From positions 1 through 14,456 of the forward strand of contig CAJJYZ010000047.1 in the NCBI GenBank assembly GCA_905197485.1: DNA of 14,456 bases, in the 5' to 3' direction. Of the stretch, positions 7,272 to 12,705 are shown piece by piece. Both the position numbers and the translations under genes were made by a program. The DNA comes from an uncultured Lachnospiraceae bacterium (GTDB lineage Bacteria; Bacillota; Clostridia; Lachnospirales; Lachnospiraceae). How positions within the stretch are numbered: the stretch's first letter is position 1; every line of letters starts with the position of its first letter. Below the pieces are notes generated by a model. That model saw only the letters and a program-made list of their open reading frames with translations. It did no database searches and was not told the DNA's origin.

Positions 7272-8660
7272 TTACGCCAGATATCGGAACATCCACATGA
7301 GATGAGATAACGCCTTAATCTTCCATTCCTTACTCTCGGAAATCTGCTTTTCTTTTACTTCTCCATTCTCTCCGTAGGTTCCGTCTGCGTTAACCGGAAG
7401 AGAACCTTCTTTCAACACATTCAGATGCGTTTCCAATTCCTTTGCCAAAGGCTCGCTATCCGCCACAAGCATTGTCTCGGTATCCACATACGTGCTTCGG
7501 TTGTCAAAGTTATAAGAGCCAATCGCCGCAATCGTGTTGTCAATCAAGACAGATTTCCCATGCGTGGAATATTTCCCCATATACTCATGAAGCTGCATCC
7601 CGGTATCAATCACCTTCTGTTTATTCTTCATGTAATCCGAAGAGGCGCAAATATTGTCTCCAGATGCGATGGAGTTGAGAATAATTTCCGCCGACGGTAT
7701 CTTCTCCGCCACTTCCGACATTCCTTCATACATATCGTTCGAGAACACCGCGTACGGCGTGTGTACAAGCACCCGTTCCTTTGCGTCAACCATCAATTGC
7801 TGTAATATTTCATATACATAAGGCTCTTTTCCATATATGTGCGTCGGATTGCTTACAAAAGAGATTTTCTTCGTCTCTACGGTGCGCGCCTCCCAATCCG
7901 GCGTCTCAATCGTCAAATTCTCATAACGCTCGGCGCTTTTTTCTCTCTCCTGTTCAAATTTCTCGCTGTCTCCACCGTATTTCGTCTTGCAGAGAGAATC
8001 ATTCCATAAGGCTTCAAAATATGCTTCCACATCCTGAATCACCGATTCTTTCTGCTCACTTTCATTATAGACAAGCATTTCCCTGTCATATCCGACGCTC
8101 TTTCCTTCGTACTCTCCGAGGAAATAATCAAACGTGTTGCGTCCTCCCATCAACATCATCCGATTATCTACAATGATATACTTGTCATGCATCCTTCCGT
8201 TAATCGTCCAAGGCATCAGAAGGTTCGGCGTATTATAGAACTTAATTTCAATATTTTCATGGCTTCCCGCCGCCTTGAATAAGTCTTTTCCACTCATATG
8301 AAGCATTCCGTACATTCCATCCACAATAATCCGGACTTTTACCCCGCGGTCTGCCGCCGCCAGAAGCGATGCGAAAATATCGCTCGTACTCTCGCCTTCC
8401 CGGATATCAAAACTTGTCATGACGATGCTTTCCTTCGCCTCCTCAAACATCGCAAGCCTCAGGCTTAACGCCTCCTTGTTTGATTCAATGACAGCCGCCC
8501 GGTCTATGTCTTTCCGATAGTCCTTCCCATAAAACTCCGCTGTCTCCGGCAGTTCTCCCGTCACCTTCTTTGGCGATACGAACGGGGCAAGCGCACCGAT
8601 TAATTCATAAATCAAGAACAAAACCAATAATAAGACAACCCATTTCCACTGTTTCCTCAT
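7272..8660 (-). CDS. Membrane-anchored phospholipase D-like protein (cardiolipin synthase family)
   Basis: A 462-residue protein with one N-terminal membrane anchor (about 7-28) and two HKD catalytic motifs: HDKYIIVD (His158, Lys160, Asp165) and HGKSVLID (His367, Lys369, Asp374). Each is followed by a G-(G/S)-x-N-F-D segment typical of PLD enzymes. Such proteins transfer phosphatidyl groups, as in cardiolipin synthesis, or cleave phosphodiesters; the substrate cannot be read from sequence. The length fits cardiolipin synthases (about 480), but the single anchor and long insert between the HKD motifs (about 200-265) make an outward-facing PLD-like enzyme equally possible. I chose ATG 8660, with AAGGA six bases upstream. 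A GTG at 8687 would extend the frame by nine codons but would place the ribosome binding site inside the gene. It lies 39 bases after greA, likely on the same transcript. Confidence 0.82.
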   Translation of the reverse strand: MRKQWKWVVLLLVLFLIYELIGALAPFVSPKKVTGELPETAEFYGKDYRKDIDRAAVIESNKEALSLRLAMFEEAKESIVMTSFDIREGESTSDIFASLLAAADRGVKVRIIVDGMYGMLHMSGKDLFKAAGSHENIEIKFYNTPNLLMPWTINGRMHDKYIIVDNRMMLMGGRNTFDYFLGEYEGKSVGYDREMLVYNESEQKESVIQDVEAYFEALWNDSLCKTKYGGDSEKFEQEREKSAERYENLTIETPDWEARTVETKKISFVSNPTHIYGKEPYVYEILQQLMVDAKERVLVHTPYAVFSNDMYEGMSEVAEKIPSAEIILNSIASGDNICASSDYMKNKQKVIDTGMQLHEYMGKYSTHGKSVLIDNTIAAIGSYNFDNRSTYVDTETMLVADSEPLAKELETHLNVLKEGSLPVNADGTYGENGEVKEKQISESKEWKIKALSHLMWMFRYLA

Positions 8661-8699
8661 GAATCTTCCTTCTCTCCTCTTTTGCACATTTTTATTTCT

Positions 8700-9203
8700 T
8701 TAGAATTTGCGAATCGCAATCTCATCGCCGTCTTTCACTTTCTCTATCTCCCCAATCATCACATAGTATCCCGTGTTCTCATTTACTCTTACGAACACCC
8801 TGTCTCCTGACTTATGTCCCAGAATCGCATGCCCAATCGGTGATTCCGTGCTAATCAGTCCTTGTATGGAACTACCACGCACCGTTGTCACAAGAATGAA
8901 TTCTTCCCACTCTTCATCCTCTTCAAAATACACCTTTACTCTTTTATTCAGACCAACTTCATCATCCGACGTTTCATCCTGAATCACATGTGCCGTCTTA
9001 ATCATTCTCTGCAAATAGCGGATTCTGCTCTCATTCCTGTTCTTCTCTTTCTTTGCCGCGTGATATTCAAAATTCTCACTCAAATCTCCATGGGCTCTCG
9101 CTTCCTTCACATCTTCCAATAACTCCTTACGCACCACGACTTTCCGATATTCAATCTCTTCTTCCATCTTCCGAATGTCGTCTTCTGTCAAATCATTATA
9201 CAT
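8700..9203 (-). CDS. greA: GreA/GreB family transcription elongation factor
   Basis: Binds the RNA polymerase secondary channel and stimulates cleavage of backtracked RNA. The 167-residue protein has both parts of the family. The N-terminal coiled coil (about 5-75) carries GDLSENFEYHAA at its tip, with acidic Asp40 and Glu43 matching the Asp41/Glu44 pair of E. coli GreA. The C-terminal FKBP-like domain (about 85-165) contains the ISTESPIGHAILG segment. GGGAGG lies seven bases before the ATG. It sits between an LCP gene and a PLD-like gene, both on the same strand, with a strong hairpin in the 60-base gap to the LCP gene. A second, genuine greA elsewhere in the genome is possible, so this may be a paralogue; catalytic acids are intact. 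Confidence 0.9.
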   Translation of the reverse strand: MYNDLTEDDIRKMEEEIEYRKVVVRKELLEDVKEARAHGDLSENFEYHAAKKEKNRNESRIRYLQRMIKTAHVIQDETSDDEVGLNKRVKVYFEEDEEWEEFILVTTVRGSSIQGLISTESPIGHAILGHKSGDRVFVRVNENTGYYVMIGEIEKVKDGDEIAIRKF

Positions 9204-9223
9204 CGCTATACCTCCCTATGCAA

Positions 9224-9251
9224 AGTGGGATAGACTTACATCTATCCCACT
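9224..9251. terminator. Stem-loop between LCP gene and greA (weak terminator or attenuator)
   Basis: A perfect 11-bp inverted repeat (AGTGGGATAGA at 9224-9234 with its complement at 9241-9251) has a 6-base loop. On the minus strand it is followed by only TTTGC, so the T tract is short. It sits 12 bases past the LCP stop codon and ends about 7 bases before the greA ribosome binding site, so it may lower read-through into greA or mark an RNA processing site. Confidence 0.55.
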
Positions 9252-9263
9252 CCCTTCATATAT

Positions 9264-11060
9264 TTATTCTGTCATCTCGCCTTCGTCGAGTGTTTCTCCA
9301 CTCATCACACGATCAATTTCCGTCTGAATGTTTGCTACAGATTCTTCATCCGGAATCGTCACATAAAGTTCCTGTCTTCCAGACGAGTAACAAGCCTGCT
9401 GATCCCCGATTCCTTCGGCAGCAACCGATTTAATATTCCAACTTCCTCCAACAGAAAGCTGTCTCTTAATCAATGCCTGCAACTGTCTCTGGGACATGTT
9501 CGTCTCCACATTGCCACTGACACTACTTAAAATGCTATTTGCTTTTAAAAGTATCGATGGAGAAACAACTTTCTTAATCATCGCTGTCAAAACTGCCTGC
9601 TGGTTTTTCCCCCTCTGGTTATCGCCATCCGGCACCTTCTTCCTTTCACGCGAAAATGCAAGCGCTTCTTCACCGTTAAAATGATTCAAACCTTTTTTGA
9701 CTTCTACCACTTTGCCGGCTGCTTTACTTGTTGTGAATTCGTATTCTGATACGACGTCTACCCCGCCAAGAATATCCACAATATCAATCAAAGACGTAAA
9801 GTTCACTCTCGCATAGAACGGAATCTCCACATCATACAATTCGCTGAGCGTCCGAATCGATGCGTCAATACCGTAAATACCTGCATGTGTCAGCTTGTCT
9901 CTCTGCCCGTTAGATATCTCCGGAATCTCCACATAATAGTCACGCGGTGTTGTCACGAGAAGAATCTGTCTCGTCTTCGGATTCACCGTCGCAATAATAT
10001 TCACATCGCTTCGACTGTTCTGTGTAATCTCACCATATACATCAATACCGCTGATATATACACTGAACGGCTCTGTCACATCCACATCAATCGAGATATC
10101 TTCCAACTGTGTCTCGATATGGTGCGTGTAGATAATCTTCACCTTATCGGAATATCCGTCGAATTCATCTTCCAGAATTCCCTTGTATCCTTCATTATAG
10201 ATTATCGCATCTACTTCCCCATCGTGAAGCGCTTTTGCCTGTGCATTCACATTCTTAAACTCAACCTCTTCGATGTTAGAGCCCAAATCTTTGTTAATCT
10301 GCTTCACAGTATCCGTCATGTCGTCTCCACTCATATGATACTGTACGCCAAACCGGTAACTCTCTGCATCCGCCAGATTCTCTGCCGGGTCATCCGCAAG
10401 TACCGCCACGACCATCGTGTCTACCGTCTTATTTCCTCCGGTAATCTGAGCCAACGCTCCGGTTGTAATTCCAAGATAATATGCCCCAAGCCCGACAACG
10501 AGCGTCACAAGCATAATATAAACCTTCCCGATTGTACCCTTCTTCCTACGTTTCCATTGACTTACAGCTCCGATTAGAAGTAATAGGAGAAGACATATTC
10601 CAACGATAACAATAAATTTCATCGGAATGATATTGCTCAAAACTAATACCGCCAGAAAAGCAACCGATACGATTGCCTGCAGCATCAACAAAATGTTCCC
10701 GAGAATATTCTTCGGCGCTCTCTCCGGACGGCGTCTTCGATTGTTCCGTCTTGGAGTCTGCCGGTTTTTCATCTCTGCATTCAGCCCTTCCTGTCTGTCT
10801 GCCCTGTCCGGTCTGCTCGGTCTCTCTGGTCTATTTTGTCTGTCCGGTTTATTTTGTCTCTCCGGTCTTTCCGATTCGTCCAATCTGTCCGGTCTTCTCA
10901 CCTTTCTCTTCTCGTCCATTCGGTTCATACGTCCCGGTGATGACTTCGCCGGATTGGATTCCATCGTTCTTGCCTGCTGTCTTTCCAACCTTTGTTTCTT
11001 TCGTTCCTGAAGTCTTTCATATTCGCGCCGTTCCTGGGCGCTCATACCTTTTCTTCCCAT
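9264..11060 (-). CDS. LytR-CpsA-Psr (LCP) family protein, three-TM CpsA-like
   Basis: LCP enzymes transfer lipid-linked glycopolymers (teichoic acids, capsule, other wall glycans) to peptidoglycan at the outer membrane face. This 598-residue protein has four parts. First is a very basic cytosolic tail (1-117) built partly from R-P-E/D-R-Q-N repeats. Three membrane segments follow (about 118-142, 147-166, 178-199). Next is an extracytoplasmic domain (about 210-330) resembling in position the accessory domain of pneumococcal Cps2A. The LCP catalytic domain fills about 335-535. LCP features visible are SRSDVNIIATVNPKT (349-363), TTPRDYYV (370-377), DKLTHAGIYG (388-397) and SRERKKVPDGDNQRGKNQQ (470-488), the family's arginine/aspartate pattern for pyrophosphate binding. 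An AGGAAGG ribosome binding site precedes the ATG. It heads a likely unit with greA and the PLD-like gene. The attached polymer cannot be told from sequence. Confidence 0.92.
   Translation of the reverse strand: MGRKGMSAQERREYERLQERKKQRLERQQARTMESNPAKSSPGRMNRMDEKRKVRRPDRLDESERPERQNKPDRQNRPERPSRPDRADRQEGLNAEMKNRQTPRRNNRRRRPERAPKNILGNILLMLQAIVSVAFLAVLVLSNIIPMKFIVIVGICLLLLLLIGAVSQWKRRKKGTIGKVYIMLVTLVVGLGAYYLGITTGALAQITGGNKTVDTMVVAVLADDPAENLADAESYRFGVQYHMSGDDMTDTVKQINKDLGSNIEEVEFKNVNAQAKALHDGEVDAIIYNEGYKGILEDEFDGYSDKVKIIYTHHIETQLEDISIDVDVTEPFSVYISGIDVYGEITQNSRSDVNIIATVNPKTRQILLVTTPRDYYVEIPEISNGQRDKLTHAGIYGIDASIRTLSELYDVEIPFYARVNFTSLIDIVDILGGVDVVSEYEFTTSKAAGKVVEVKKGLNHFNGEEALAFSRERKKVPDGDNQRGKNQQAVLTAMIKKVVSPSILLKANSILSSVSGNVETNMSQRQLQALIKRQLSVGGSWNIKSVAAEGIGDQQACYSSGRQELYVTIPDEESVANIQTEIDRVMSGETLDEGEMTE
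10791..10868 (-). repeat. Short tandem repeats encoding the basic LCP tail
   Basis: Within the LCP gene, two adjacent 18-base units (10833-10850 and 10851-10868) match at 16 of 18 positions, each coding for a K/R-P-D/E-R-Q-N hexapeptide. More degenerate copies continue to about 10791, giving residues 65-90 an R-P-x-R periodicity. The pattern suggests expansion by slippage and a disordered, highly charged cytosolic segment. Confidence 0.75.
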
Positions 11061-11109
11061 TGGTATTTCCTTCCTGTTTTTCTCTCAAGAATTTTTCATA
11101 TACCACACT

Positions 11110-11138
11110 ATATTATTACAAAAACCGCAAAAACACAA
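11110..11138 (-). promoter_or_regulatory. Possible promoter of the LCP gene
   Basis: On the minus strand TTGTGT (+ strand 11133-11138) and TAATAT (+ strand 11110-11115) are 17 bases apart, in a T-rich setting about 50 bases before the LCP start codon. The match is moderate. I see no terminator between the PNPOx-fold gene and this point, so read-through from upstream is also possible. Confidence 0.4.
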
Positions 11139-11180
11139 GGTTTATTTCATAGCTTAAGACTTTCCTAAGATTCCATTTCC

Positions 11181-11636
11181 CTAATCATACGCCTTCACAG
11201 TCACTTCTTCTGTATCAAAATCTATAAAAATCTGAAAAGCATTTCTCTCCTCATCTTCATCCCAGATTTCCACAAACTTCGGTGTGACCTCAATCAAAAT
11301 TTCCGTATCTACATGAGAATAGGCATTATAGCTTTGCCATAAGAGCTCCTTGTACTTCTTCTCAAACGTGCGCCCTTCTTCCTCTACAACGAGCCCTTTG
11401 TTCTCTGCAACTCCTTCTACCTGCACGCCGTTAAAGCACATGGCAACTCTCGGATTCTGATACAACTGCTGCGTCTTGCGGAAATTCTTATCCGTTTTGA
11501 AGTAAATCTTATCATTATAGAAGATACAACTTACATTTCTCACCATCGGATAATCGTCTACGCAACTTGCCAATGCCATAATTTTGAAACTTCCAAGTTT
11601 CTTTTGATAGATTTCTTTTGCTTCTGAAAAATTCAT
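11181..11636 (-). CDS. Pyridoxamine 5'-phosphate oxidase-fold (flavin-binding type) protein
   Basis: A small 151-residue cytosolic protein of the PNPOx-like split-barrel superfamily. The first half reads as the barrel: LGSFKIMALASCVDDYPMVRNVSC, then NDKIYFKTDKNFRKTQQLYQNPRVAMCFNG (about 40-69) and QVEGVAE (72-78). This matches the usual sensing of a substrate strand, a K-T-x-x-x-(R)-K segment and the V-x-G-x-A strand. The family usually binds FMN, but it includes heme- and F420-binding members and many with unknown reaction. It is too short and divergent to be called PdxH. An AGAGGAGG site precedes the ATG. It starts 47 bases after the RibU-type transporter gene with no visible terminator, so it may be part of the FMN-riboswitch transcript, which would suit a flavoprotein. 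Fold assignment is good, reaction unknown. Confidence 0.8.
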   Translation of the reverse strand: MNFSEAKEIYQKKLGSFKIMALASCVDDYPMVRNVSCIFYNDKIYFKTDKNFRKTQQLYQNPRVAMCFNGVQVEGVAENKGLVVEEEGRTFEKKYKELLWQSYNAYSHVDTEILIEVTPKFVEIWDEDEERNAFQIFIDFDTEEVTVKAYD

Positions 11637-11683
11637 GTTTCTTTTCCTCCTCTTTCCAATCGCTTTCTCTTCTGATAACTTTC

Positions 11684-12331
11684 CTAAATTATCTTCTGCA
11701 TCACAAGCACAATCCCAAGAATCGTTCCGCCGATAAATAACGCCGTCAGCATAAGCCCCGCGCTCAGCTTCGTCTCATGCTCGTTGCTCTCCACAAGTTT
11801 CGCCTTGCGAAGCGCTTTCACAACACCTTTGTAAAAGACAAATATAATGCATGCATTAAATCCGTTCTTTAATAAATTGAACGGCAGAATTCCGGGCAGC
11901 AACAGTTTCATAACCTCCGCTCTCGGCATGCTGAAATAAATCGGAGTCACGATATAATTCCACAACAACATGCTAGCTGTGGACAGGAAAACACCCAGAA
12001 CCAATCCTGTTACAGCGCCTCTTCGCGAATGTTTCTTCTTATAGAAAAGCGCCGCCACACAGACAAACGTACTTGTCGAAATCACATTCATCAAAATATC
12101 CAGCACTGTTCCGCCGCGGAATAAAATCTCGAGAACCGAGCAAATGACACTCATGAAAAACGCCGACATCGGTCCAAAGATAAATCCTCCGATTGCAATC
12201 ACGATATCTTTCGGGTCATATTTCAAAAATGCGACTGCCGGAATCATCGGAAAAGAAATGAGAAGATTAACCGCCATCGCCATCGCGCATAGCATCCCGA
12301 TTGTCGTCAGTTTCTTCGCCTTTATATTCAT
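11684..12331 (-). CDS. ribU: ECF transporter S component, riboflavin-specific (RibU type)
   Basis: The substrate-binding membrane subunit of an energy-coupling-factor importer, expected to bind riboflavin and work with shared EcfA/EcfA'/EcfT components encoded elsewhere. From ATG 12331 the protein has 215 residues with about six hydrophobic segments. The family pattern KLTTIGMLCAMAMAVN near the start, PAVAFLKYDPKDI, and the GGFIFGPMSAFF stretch match RibU-type S components. The substrate call rests mainly on the FMN riboswitch directly upstream. I chose ATG 12331 because AGGAGG lies six bases before it. An in-frame ATG at 12463 would add 44 residues but lies inside the riboswitch aptamer and the extension crosses the terminator hairpin, so it is not a real start. 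The C-terminus is hydrophobic again (about 190-215), after a charged linker. Confidence 0.9.
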   Translation of the reverse strand: MNIKAKKLTTIGMLCAMAMAVNLLISFPMIPAVAFLKYDPKDIVIAIGGFIFGPMSAFFMSVICSVLEILFRGGTVLDILMNVISTSTFVCVAALFYKKKHSRRGAVTGLVLGVFLSTASMLLWNYIVTPIYFSMPRAEVMKLLLPGILPFNLLKNGFNACIIFVFYKGVVKALRKAKLVESNEHETKLSAGLMLTALFIGGTILGIVLVMQKII

Positions 12332-12337
12332 CCCCTG

Positions 12338-12343
12338 CCTCCT
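12338..12343 (-). promoter_or_regulatory. ribU ribosome binding site, start-deciding
   Basis: AGGAGG on the minus strand, six bases before ATG 12331. Together with adjacent bases (GAAAGGAGG, + strand 12338-12346) it is complementary to an upstream CCTCCTTT segment (+ strand 12396-12403), so it could be masked in one state of the leader. Confidence 0.85.
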
Positions 12344-12346
12344 TTC

Positions 12347-12384
12347 AAAAAAACGTACCAAGAAATAATCTTCCAGGTACGTTT
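12347..12384 (-). terminator. Riboswitch-controlled intrinsic terminator before ribU
   Basis: On the minus strand AAACGTACC (+ strand 12376-12384) pairs with GGTACGTTT (+ strand 12351-12359). The loop contains a further AAGA/TCTT pairing, and the stem runs into seven T (+ strand 12347-12353). It lies between the FMN aptamer and the ribU ribosome binding site, the normal place of the expression platform. The 3' strand of aptamer stem P1 plus following bases can form a partial alternative pairing with its 5' arm, a candidate antiterminator. Confidence 0.88.
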
Positions 12385-12398
12385 CAATGAATAGAAAA

Positions 12399-12438
12399 GG
12401 AGGTTCCACGCCTCTTCTGGGGCGCTCTCGAAAACTCC
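12399..12438 (-). promoter_or_regulatory. Hairpin covering the anti-Shine-Dalgarno segment
   Basis: On the minus strand GGAG (+ 12435-12438) can pair with CTCC (+ 12399-12402), continuing inward after a mismatch through TTTCG/TGGAA-type pairs and a CGCC/GGCG tip. Forming it would occupy the CCTCC that otherwise could mask the ribU ribosome binding site. Pairing was read by eye, not computed. Confidence 0.45.
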
Positions 12439-12449
12439 ATTGTATTAAA

Positions 12450-12561
12450 AACACTTCTTTCATCCAGACTTTAACTGTTGCTACCGGAATCGCACCGGTT
12501 CGGCCATTATGGTTCGCGGAGTATACCGCCAGTAGAGAATTTCACTCTGCCCTGAAGTATT
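12450..12561 (-). ncRNA. FMN riboswitch aptamer (RFN element)
   Basis: The minus strand shows the RFN consensus in order: CAGGGCAG, GTGAAATTCTCTACTGGCGG, CTCCGCGA, GGCCGAACCGGTGCGATTCCGG and finally GTCTGGATGAAAGAAG. The closing stem P1 forms from AATACTTC (+ 12554-12561) and GAAGTGTT (+ 12450-12457), eight pairs with one G-T. The aptamer binds FMN and normally shuts off flavin synthesis or uptake genes when FMN is abundant. Here it sits just downstream of a strong promoter and ahead of a terminator and ribU, so it controls riboflavin uptake and perhaps the next gene. Confidence 0.96.
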
Positions 12562-12578
12562 ATTCTTTGGTTTTCCTT

Positions 12579-12607
12579 ATTGTAATCTCTTTCTTTCTAA
12601 ATGTAAA
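12579..12607 (-). promoter_or_regulatory. Sigma-A promoter of the FMN riboswitch-ribU transcript
   Basis: On the minus strand TTTACA (+ 12602-12607) and TACAAT (+ 12579-12584) are separated by exactly 17 bases, each five of six matches to consensus. Transcription would start near 12572, about ten bases before aptamer stem P1. Confidence 0.85.
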
Positions 12608-12638
12608 TAGTTTTTCATAAACATCCTGCTAGTTTCGA

Positions 12639-12667
12639 TTTACATTTGGTTCGGAATAGCTTATAAT
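12639..12667 (+). promoter_or_regulatory. Sigma-A promoter of the PPi-PFK gene
   Basis: TTTACA (12639-12644) and a perfect TATAAT (12662-12667) are 17 bases apart. The start codon is 38 bases further on, with AAAGGAG seven bases before it. The promoter diverges from the riboswitch promoter, and the two -35 boxes lie in a 10-base inverted repeat. Confidence 0.88.
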
Positions 12668-12705
12668 TAATAAGGAACGAAGAAAAAATACAAAGGAGAC
12701 GAATT

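Noticed and set aside
8661..8687. GTG start nine codons upstream for the PLD-like gene
   Set aside because: It would place the AAGGA ribosome binding site inside the gene; ATG 8660 is well spaced and begins directly before the membrane anchor.
9885..10577. A 230-codon open frame on the plus strand
   Set aside because: It lies fully antisense to the LCP gene, has no ribosome binding site, and its translation is rich in His, Cys and Ile without family features.
10791..10868. CRISPR-like or mobile-element repeats
   Set aside because: The units are contiguous, in frame and code for a charged tail; there are no spacers or terminal inverted repeats.
10627..11152. Plus-strand frames rich in Ser, Leu and Gly opposite the LCP tail
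   Set aside because: They are the mirror of the R-P-D-R repeat coding sequence and not independent genes.
12332..12463. A 44-residue N-terminal extension of the ribU frame starting at ATG 12463
   Set aside because: The ATG is part of the conserved 3' end of the FMN aptamer and the frame crosses the terminator; the ATG at 12331 has AGGAGG at ideal spacing.
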